Below are positions 56,999-64,000 of a stretch of 64,000 nucleotides of DNA, in pieces. Numbering within the stretch: position 1 is the first letter of the stretch; each line of letters starts with the position of its first letter. Position numbers and translations under genes: made by a program. The stretch is from the NCBI GenBank assembly GCA_003214315.1, contig QCLU01000003.1:1-64000 (forward strand), read 5' to 3'. This DNA is from Prochlorococcus sp. AG-418-D13 (GTDB lineage Bacteria > Cyanobacteriota > Cyanobacteriia > PCC-6307 > Cyanobiaceae). Below the pieces are notes generated by a model. It ran no database searches, had not been told where the DNA came from, and saw only the letters and a list, made by a program, of their open reading frames with translations.

Positions 56999-58381
56999 TT
57001 ATTTACCAATACAAAACTTAGAAAAAATATTATCTAGAAGTTCCTCTGTTAATTCTTGACCAGTTATTTTAGATAAGTTTTGAATTCCATCTCTCAGTTC
57101 AATTGATAACAAATCAAATGGCAATTTATTTTCAATTATTTCATCAGTATCATTTAAATTAGATAAGCAAGCAGACAAATTTGTTAGATGTCTTTCGTTT
57201 AAAAATATATTAATATTTTCTACTTGTTTTAATCCGCATTTTTTTATGATTGTGTCTATTAACAATTTTTCACCATCATTATTCTTAATACTCATAAGAA
57301 TTGTGTTTTTTAACTCATTTGAATTAATATTTTTGCAATCAATTAAATCTTTTTTATTGCCCAAAATAGTAATTAATTTTTCTTTGGGAATTTCTTGTAT
57401 TATTTTTTTGTCTTCTTCATTAAATCCTTCTTCAAGACTATAAATATAAATTATAAAATCTGACTCTTTTATTTTCCCAAAACTTTTTTTAATTCCAATA
57501 CTTTCAATTTGTTCATGAGTTTCTCTTATGCCAGCAGTATCAATTATTTTCATTAGAATATCATTAATAGTTAAATTAACTTCAATAACATCTCTAGTTG
57601 TTCCAGGAATATTAGTTACGATTGCTTTCTCTTTTTTTGCAAGCAAATTTAATAAAGAGCTTTTACCAACATTTGTTTTACCTATAAGCGCAATGGATAT
57701 TCCATTGTGAATATATGAATTTCGTTTTGCATTTTCTATTAGTAATTCTATTTTTTCTTTGACTTTTTTAATGTTTTTTAGATATTTGGTGTAATCAAAA
57801 TCTGTGAAGTCTTCTTCAAAATCAACTCTCGCTTCTATTTCGCAAAGTTGATTTATAAGGTCATTTTTAATATCATCAATTTTTTTCTTTATTTCTCCTT
57901 GAACCCCGCTAAAAGCTAACTCTGCTGATCTGGTATTGCTTGCATTAATTAATTGATTAATCGACTCGGCTTGAGTAAGATCTATTTTCCCATTAAGAAA
58001 AGCTCTTTGACTAAATTCTCCTGGGTTTGCAAGTCTAACTCTAGAATTACTAGATAATAATATCTTTAAAACTTTATTTACTATGATAATTCCGCCATGG
58101 CAATGAAGTTCAACTACATCCTCTCCTGTGAAGCTATTTGGTGATTTCATCACTAAAATTAAAACCTCATCTATAAATTTATTTTGTTTATTTTCCTGAA
58201 TAAAACCACGAAAAACTCTATGTGATTCCCATGCATATTTAGATTTAGTTTGAACAATCTTTTTGCAAGAATCGATTGCGTCTTTACCTGATACTCTTAT
58301 TATCGCGACTCCTCCTTTCCCTACACTTATAGCTGAAGCAATTGCTGCTATCGTATCTTCTGTAGTAACTATCGAATCCAT
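56999..58381 (-). CDS. mnmE: tRNA modification GTPase MnmE
   Basis: [37 protein letters not shown]-terminal FCIGK. Confidence 0.97.
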   Translation of the reverse strand: MDSIVTTEDTIAAIASAISVGKGGVAIIRVSGKDAIDSCKKIVQTKSKYAWESHRVFRGFIQENKQNKFIDEVLILVMKSPNSFTGEDVVELHCHGGIIIVNKVLKILLSSNSRVRLANPGEFSQRAFLNGKIDLTQAESINQLINASNTRSAELAFSGVQGEIKKKIDDIKNDLINQLCEIEARVDFEEDFTDFDYTKYLKNIKKVKEKIELLIENAKRNSYIHNGISIALIGKTNVGKSSLLNLLAKKEKAIVTNIPGTTRDVIEVNLTINDILMKIIDTAGIRETHEQIESIGIKKSFGKIKESDFIIYIYSLEEGFNEEDKKIIQEIPKEKLITILGNKKDLIDCKNINSNELKNTILMSIKNNDGEKLLIDTIIKKCGLKQVENINIFLNERHLTNLSACLSNLNDTDEIIENKLPFDLLSIELRDGIQNLSKITGQELTEELLDNIFSKFCIGK

Positions 58382-58447
58382 CTCTCGCTTTGTTATGGAT
58401 AATTAAGTAAGATTATCAAGAATTTAATTTTGAAATTTTCTTTCTGA

Positions 58448-58891
58448 ATGAGATTTAAAAGAGATATTACCTATAAGAAAATTCTATCATTATTTAGGAA
58501 TCAGAATGGAAGTCCTTTCTTTAATGCTAAAGGTTTAGCTATAGGGGTATTTAGTGGCTGCTTTCCTTTTTTTGGATTTCAGACTTTAATGGGGGTATTT
58601 TTTGCGAAAATAGCTAAGGGAAACATTGTTCTAGCTGCAATTGGTACCTGGATCAGCAACCCTTTTACTTATATTCCACTTTATTATTTTAACTATAAAG
58701 TTGGCTCGATTTTTTTAAATAATTCTTCTAATAAAATTCTTGAAAAAAGTTTAGTTATTGATGACTTATGGAAACAAGGTAGAATTTTTTCCCTAAAATT
58801 ACTCTTAGGTTCATCTTGTGTAGGTATTTTATTAGCTTTGATTTGCGGCAGTATTGTTTTCTTTATCTACAAGATAAAAAGTAAAAGATAG
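58448..58891 (+). CDS. DUF2062 membrane protein
   Basis: AIGVFSGCFPFFGFQTLMGVFFAKIAKGNIVLAAIGTWISNPFTYIPLYYFNY. Confidence 0.88.
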   Translation: MRFKRDITYKKILSLFRNQNGSPFFNAKGLAIGVFSGCFPFFGFQTLMGVFFAKIAKGNIVLAAIGTWISNPFTYIPLYYFNYKVGSIFLNNSSNKILEKSLVIDDLWKQGRIFSLKLLLGSSCVGILLALICGSIVFFIYKIKSKR

Positions 58892-58909
58892 ATTGATCTG
58901 ATTTTAAAA

Positions 58910-61219
58910 TTAACTTTGTCCAACTCTGGCAATATCTAAAACATCTGCCATTGATTTAATTTGTTCAATTGTTTTGTGAAGTTGATTATAACTTTCAAGA
59001 CCTACACAAAGATTTATAATAGCTGGTTTACCAAAAGCAGTTTTAACATTGGCATCGCTAACGTTTATACCTTTATCAGATAACCGCATAAGAATATCTT
59101 TAAGAACTCCAACTCGATCAATAACTTCTATTCGTAGCTGAATTGGAAACTTATTATCGCTAGTTTTATTATCTTGATTCCAACCGACAGGTAATCTTCT
59201 CTCTATTGGAATTGGTATTACATTTTCACAATCTTCCCTATGTATAGTTATCCCATGGTTGCCTAGTGACACAGTTCCGATAATATCCTCGCCTGGTAGT
59301 GGGGCACAACATTTACCTATTCTGTAATCAAGACCTTCTATCCCAGAAATTGGCGATTTAGCTGCTGTATTAGATTGATTAGTGGATAAATTACTATTAC
59401 TTTTAAGAGATTTTGCTATTTCAGAGTCAGAATCATTTTTTACATCTTCTGTCTGTAATTTTATTTCTTCTCTTAGTCTGTTTAATACTTGATGCAAAGT
59501 TAAACCACCAAAACCAAGAGATGCAAGAAGGTCTTCAGTAGTTTTTAAATTGCATCGAGTTGCAACTTTTTTCATGGCTTCACTAGAAAGTAATGCTTCA
59601 AAACCGTTTCGACCTACTTCTTTTTCAAGTAAATCTCTACCTCTTTTAATCGTTTCATCACGATGGCTTTTCTTATACCATTGGCGAATTCTATTTTTAG
59701 CAGTTGGCGTAACTACAAAGTTCAGCCAATCCAAGCTTGGAGTAGCATTATTACTTGTCAAAATTTCTATGAAGTCACCATTTTGAAGTGCTGTAGATAA
59801 TGGAGAAAGCTTTTCATTAATTCTAATTCCATTACAGTGATTTCCAACTTCTGAATGAATTCTGTAGGCGAAATCTATCGCGGTAGATCCTTTCCTTAAA
59901 CCAACAACATCTCCTTTCGGAGTGATCACAAATACTTCTTCATCAAATAAATCTTCTTTAATTGAAGCTAAATAATCATTATGATCCCTTTCATTACCTT
60001 CTTGTTGCCATTCTACTAATTGTCTTAGCCAATTAAATCTCTCGGCATTACTTTTAGCAGGAGAACCACCCTCTTTGTATTGCCAATGAGCGGCAATACC
60101 ATATTCAGCAATTTGATGCATCGAAGTAGTTCTAATTTGAACTTCAATAGGTCGATGTCTTCCAATCACAGAAGTGTGTAAGGACTGATATCCATTTGGT
60201 TTTGGTAATCCTATATAGTCTTTAAATCTACCTGGAATTGGTTTGAAAGTATCATGAACAACTGCTAAAGCTCTATAACAACTATCTGAATTGTCCACGA
60301 TAATTCTTAGGGCTGCAACATCATAAATCTCGTGAAAATGCTTTTGTTGTCTTTCCATTTTGCTCCAGATGCCATAAAGATGTTTTGGCCTTCCTGTTAT
60401 TTCAACATTTTTCAAACCTGCTGAAATCAAGTTTTCCTTCATAAGATTCAAAGTTACTTTTAATCTTTTTTCTCTATCACTTCTTTTAACAGCGATTTGA
60501 TCTTTAAGATCTAGATATTCTTTAGGCTCTAGGAATTTAAAAGCTAAATCTTCTAATTCCCATTTAAATCTGTTTATTCCTAGTCGATTAGCTAATGGTG
60601 CATAAATCTCTCTTGTTTCTCTGGCTATTCTTAGTTTTTTCTCATCATTTAGCCATTCAATTGTTCTCATGTTATGAAGTCGATCTGCAAGTTTTACTAA
60701 GACAACTCTGATATCGCTGGCCATAGCCAAAAACATTTTCCTAAGATTTTCAGCTTGTGCTTCAGTCCTGTTGTTAAAGTGAATGCCGCCTAATTTTGTT
60801 ACACCCTCTACAAGTATTTTTACTTCTAATCCAAAATTTGTCTCTATTTCGGATAAATCAATGCCAGTATCTTCAACTACATCATGTAAAAGGCCTGCAG
60901 CAATAACAGATGAACTGGCACCTATTTCTTTAAGGAGATTTGCAACAGCAACAGGGTGGATAATGTATGGCTCGCCGCTCGCACGTAATTGTCCATCATG
61001 AGCTTTATAAGCAAGTTTAAAAGCCTTTACTATAAGGTTTTGATTCTCATCATTTTCTTTATTTGATTTTTCAAAATTATGAATATCTTTAAGAAGCCAA
61101 TCGGGAATTTTTATTTGATAATTCAAAGATTCACTTTCATATTTTTTATTTTCAGGCAAAATAGTTTTGGAAACTTCAATTTCGTTTTTTTCTTTTGAAT
61201 TTGCAGCTGCCTCGGACAT
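58910..61219 (-). CDS. spoT: RelA/SpoT (p)ppGpp synthetase/hydrolase
   Basis: HD domain (GLLHDVVEDT), synthetase (GRFKDYIGLPKPNGYQSLHTSV), TGS and ACT domains. Confidence 0.96.
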   Translation of the reverse strand: MSEAAANSKEKNEIEVSKTILPENKKYESESLNYQIKIPDWLLKDIHNFEKSNKENDENQNLIVKAFKLAYKAHDGQLRASGEPYIIHPVAVANLLKEIGASSSVIAAGLLHDVVEDTGIDLSEIETNFGLEVKILVEGVTKLGGIHFNNRTEAQAENLRKMFLAMASDIRVVLVKLADRLHNMRTIEWLNDEKKLRIARETREIYAPLANRLGINRFKWELEDLAFKFLEPKEYLDLKDQIAVKRSDREKRLKVTLNLMKENLISAGLKNVEITGRPKHLYGIWSKMERQQKHFHEIYDVAALRIIVDNSDSCYRALAVVHDTFKPIPGRFKDYIGLPKPNGYQSLHTSVIGRHRPIEVQIRTTSMHQIAEYGIAAHWQYKEGGSPAKSNAERFNWLRQLVEWQQEGNERDHNDYLASIKEDLFDEEVFVITPKGDVVGLRKGSTAIDFAYRIHSEVGNHCNGIRINEKLSPLSTALQNGDFIEILTSNNATPSLDWLNFVVTPTAKNRIRQWYKKSHRDETIKRGRDLLEKEVGRNGFEALLSSEAMKKVATRCNLKTTEDLLASLGFGGLTLHQVLNRLREEIKLQTEDVKNDSDSEIAKSLKSNSNLSTNQSNTAAKSPISGIEGLDYRIGKCCAPLPGEDIIGTVSLGNHGITIHREDCENVIPIPIERRLPVGWNQDNKTSDNKFPIQLRIEVIDRVGVLKDILMRLSDKGINVSDANVKTAFGKPAIINLCVGLESYNQLHKTIEQIKSMADVLDIARVGQS

Positions 61220-61273
61220 TTTATATTGCTTTAGATATATTTTATTTAGGTCTAGAAAAATTTGCTATAAATC

Positions 61274-62872
61274 ATGGAAAAAAATAAAGAAAAAATTATT
61301 GTAGTTAAAAACCTTACTGTTAAATATGGTCTAAAACAGCAACCTATTATCAAAAATTTTAATTTGGAAATAGGTAGTGGAGATCATTTGGCTATAATAG
61401 GACCTTCTGGATGTGGAAAGACCACTTTTGCAAAAACATTAGTAAATATATTGCCTGAAAAGGCCACTTCTAAAGGGTATCTATCGATTTCTAGTGTAGA
61501 TCCTAGGAAAATAAATAACAAAGATGCACAATTATTTAGAAGAAAGAATTTTGGATTTATTTATCAAGACTCTATAAAAAAACTTAATCCGCTAATGAGA
61601 GTTGGGGATCATTTATATGAATTATTTAAAACACATGATCAAACTAAATCATCTTTAGCTATTAAAAAATTAGTAAGAGAAGTTTTTCAAAAAGTCGGAA
61701 TTGAAGAAAGTAGACTTGATTCTTTCCCACATCAATTTAGCGGTGGAATGAGACAGAGAGTTTCTATAGCAATGGCACTTGCTTTGAAACCTAAATTATT
61801 AATAGCTGATGAACCCACAACAAGCTTAGATACCAAAACAAGTTTTGAAATTATGCAAGAAATAATTCATCTATGTAATGAATTTGATACAACTTTAATT
61901 TTAATTAGTCATGATATTAATCTTGCAGCAAAGTGGTGTAAAAAAGTTGCAATAATTGAAGAGGGATCGATTATTGAAACAGGTAATATATTAGATATTT
62001 TTCAATCACCAAAATCAGATATCGGGAAAAAGTTAGTAAATGCTTCAAAAATATTATTAGAACCAAATACTAAAAATAATGCTCGAGATGAGGTCGTACT
62101 AGAGGTAAATAACCTAAGACATTGGTATAAATTAAATTCTTCAATTTTCATTAACAAGTGGAATAAGGCTTTAAATGAAGTTAGTTTCAAGTTATACGAG
62201 AATGAGACTCTTGGAATAGTTGGTTCTTCAGGCAGTGGTAAAAGTACATTATGTAGGGCTTTAATTGGACTTCTTAAAGTAAGAGGTGGTGAAATCAAAA
62301 TTTATGATAAAAATCATGCATCGAAAAAAAATAAATCTTTTAAAAAGAACAATAAAGTGCAAATTATTTTTCAAGATCCTTTTTCAAGTTTGAATCCGAA
62401 AATGACAATTAAAAATATTTTGGAAGATATATTTTTTATTCAAAAAATTTCAGATAAACGAAAAATCGAAAAAGAAATAAAATTAATGTTAAGAAATTTA
62501 AATCTTCCATTAAATAATGATTTTTTTAATTCGTATCCTAACCAATTATCTGGTGGTCAATTGCAAAGAATTTCATTGGCCAGGGCGCTATTGTTTAAGC
62601 CAAAAATTTTAATTTGTGATGAGAGCGTAAATATGTTGGATGCTTCAGTAAAAATAGAGATTCTTGAATTATTAAGAGTCTTTCAAGAAAAAATGAATTT
62701 AACGATTATTTTTATTACCCATGATTTAGGCATTGCTAAAAGATTTTGTAATAGGTTGCTAGTTATGAATCATGGAAAGATAGTTGATGAAGGAGAAAGT
62801 TCTACAATATTCACTAAAACTCAAAACCCGTATACAAAATCGCTTCTAAATTCCTCTTTAAATCTCATTTAA
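61274..62872 (+). CDS. ABC transporter, two fused ATPase domains (Dpp/Opp-like)
   Basis: Two Walker A (GPSGCGKTT, GSSGSGKST), two signatures (FSGGMRQRVS, LSGGQLQRIS). Confidence 0.93.
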   Translation: MEKNKEKIIVVKNLTVKYGLKQQPIIKNFNLEIGSGDHLAIIGPSGCGKTTFAKTLVNILPEKATSKGYLSISSVDPRKINNKDAQLFRRKNFGFIYQDSIKKLNPLMRVGDHLYELFKTHDQTKSSLAIKKLVREVFQKVGIEESRLDSFPHQFSGGMRQRVSIAMALALKPKLLIADEPTTSLDTKTSFEIMQEIIHLCNEFDTTLILISHDINLAAKWCKKVAIIEEGSIIETGNILDIFQSPKSDIGKKLVNASKILLEPNTKNNARDEVVLEVNNLRHWYKLNSSIFINKWNKALNEVSFKLYENETLGIVGSSGSGKSTLCRALIGLLKVRGGEIKIYDKNHASKKNKSFKKNNKVQIIFQDPFSSLNPKMTIKNILEDIFFIQKISDKRKIEKEIKLMLRNLNLPLNNDFFNSYPNQLSGGQLQRISLARALLFKPKILICDESVNMLDASVKIEILELLRVFQEKMNLTIIFITHDLGIAKRFCNRLLVMNHGKIVDEGESSTIFTKTQNPYTKSLLNSSLNLI

Positions 62873-63824
62873 CTTTTAGAACACTCAGTAATTTTTGAAA
62901 ATCTAATGGTAATTCTGATTCAAATATCATTTCTTTACCATTTATTGGATGTATAAGTCCAAGCTTGATGGCGTGTAAAGCTTGGCCATCTAATTTACAT
63001 GGTAGTCTTTTACACCTTCCATATAATGGATCACCTACAATTGGATGATTAATGTGAGCGCAATGAACTCTTATTTGATGCGTTCGCCCCGTATCTAGTT
63101 TGAAACTAATTAATGAGTAATTGCCAAATCTTTCTTCTAATTTCCAATAGGTACAGGCATACCTTCCTGAAGTTTCTTCAACTACTTTATATTTCAATCT
63201 ATTTAATTTATCTCTGCCAATATGTCCCACTATTTGGCCTTCTTCAGAATTAGGTGCTCCATGAATTACTGCAATATATTCGCGTGATGCTATTTTTTCT
63301 TTAATTTGTTTCTGGAGATTTACTAATGCCTCTTGGCTTTTTGCAACCACCATACATCCGGAGGTATCTTTATCTAATCTGTGAACAATCCCAGGTCTTA
63401 GTTTCCCATTAATTCCAGGCAGATCTTTACAGTGAAAAAGTAATCCATTCACTAAAGTTCCAGATTTGTGTCCAGGGGCTGGATGAACTATTAGACCTGA
63501 TTGTTTATTGATAACTATGATGTGCTCGTCTTCAAAAAGGATATTTAAATCCATTTTTTCAGGTTTCAAATAAATAAGAGGTTCTGGAGGAGGCATCCAT
63601 ATTTGAACATTGTCGCCATTTTTTAATGGGGTCTTTGCTTTTGCTGTCTTATAGTTTACAAGTACTAAACCTGCATTTATAAAATGTTGAATTCTTGCTC
63701 TACTTTGTTCCGGCCTTTTACTTACCAACCATCTGTCTAGCCTCATAGGCAGAGGTAGCTCATAAATAATTTCTATAAGCTCACCTTCTCCAATGCCAAA
63801 AGAATTTTGATTATTTAATTCCAT
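62865..63824 (-). CDS. rluD: Pseudouridine synthase, RluD family
   Basis: S4-like N-terminus, GIVHRLDKDTSGCMVVAKS, LDTGRTHQIRVH. Confidence 0.94.
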   Translation of the reverse strand: MELNNQNSFGIGEGELIEIIYELPLPMRLDRWLVSKRPEQSRARIQHFINAGLVLVNYKTAKAKTPLKNGDNVQIWMPPPEPLIYLKPEKMDLNILFEDEHIIVINKQSGLIVHPAPGHKSGTLVNGLLFHCKDLPGINGKLRPGIVHRLDKDTSGCMVVAKSQEALVNLQKQIKEKIASREYIAVIHGAPNSEEGQIVGHIGRDKLNRLKYKVVEETSGRYACTYWKLEERFGNYSLISFKLDTGRTHQIRVHCAHINHPIVGDPLYGRCKRLPCKLDGQALHAIKLGLIHPINGKEMIFESELPLDFQKLLSVLKVK

Positions 63825-64000
63825 AGTGGGACTTCTAAAGCAATTTTACCCAGCATTTGATTTCTATAATCTTCCAATAACTTATGAGACATTCTCCTTT
63901 TATCACCTGAGGTATGTTTTGAAGCTGCTTCGTTGATCCAAGCAGAAGGACTCTTAAAGCCTTTGGTAATATCAACTCCATATCTATTAGATATTTGTTT
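63815..64000 (-). CDS. C-terminal part of a ribosome-biogenesis GTPase (YlqF/RbgA-like), truncated by the window edge
   Basis: Manual translation: KQISNRYGVDITKGFKSPSAWINEAASKHTSGDKRRMSHKLLEDYRNQMLGKIALEVPLWN*. Confidence 0.65.
   Translation of the reverse strand, partial: KQISNRYGVDITKGFKSPSAWINEAASKHTSGDKRRMSHKLLEDYRNQMLGKIALEVPLWN

Noticed and set aside
62002-62298. 98-aa minus-strand ORF
   Set aside because: Antisense shadow within the fused ABC ATPase gene.

Overview
AT-rich, very gene-dense cyanobacterial chromosome segment. Gene content, order and low GC suggest a high-light Prochlorococcus-type genome; this is inference, no search was run. It is mostly core housekeeping and photosynthesis-related genes on both strands. 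Contents include circadian/redox response regulators (rpaA, rpaB, a NarL-type RR, a short PedR-like LuxR protein); holB-tmk; a copper-type P-ATPase; ycf3; radA; fatty-acid/phospholipid genes (plsX-fabH-fabD-plsC); carotenoid genes (crtB, pds/crtP); many NDH-1 genes (ndhM, ndhF, ndhD, ndhE-G-I-A, ndhH); a phylloquinone block (menI, menE-C-A, menF); gltA, trpB, cysC, purE, chlM, gshB, grx, prfB, ybeY, dgkA, trpG/pabA-like, hisC, argS, nadC, mnmE, relA/spoT, a fused dual-ATPase ABC protein, rluD and a truncated ylqF/rbgA at the right edge. I saw no rRNA, tRNA, CRISPR array, transposon or prophage. Best second-look items: (1) a programmed +1 frameshift in prfB missed by the ORF track; (2) a repeat-rich, roughly 130-aa N-terminal extension on PlsX, probably an amphipathic helix; (3) an unlisted 51-aa ORF at 27823-27978 on the minus strand; (4) 16 convergent gene pairs that all end within about 18 bp of each other or overlap; (5) a GC-rich possible structured RNA plus terminator and AGAACAGT repeats near the left edge. 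I found no clear new defence or mobile system.
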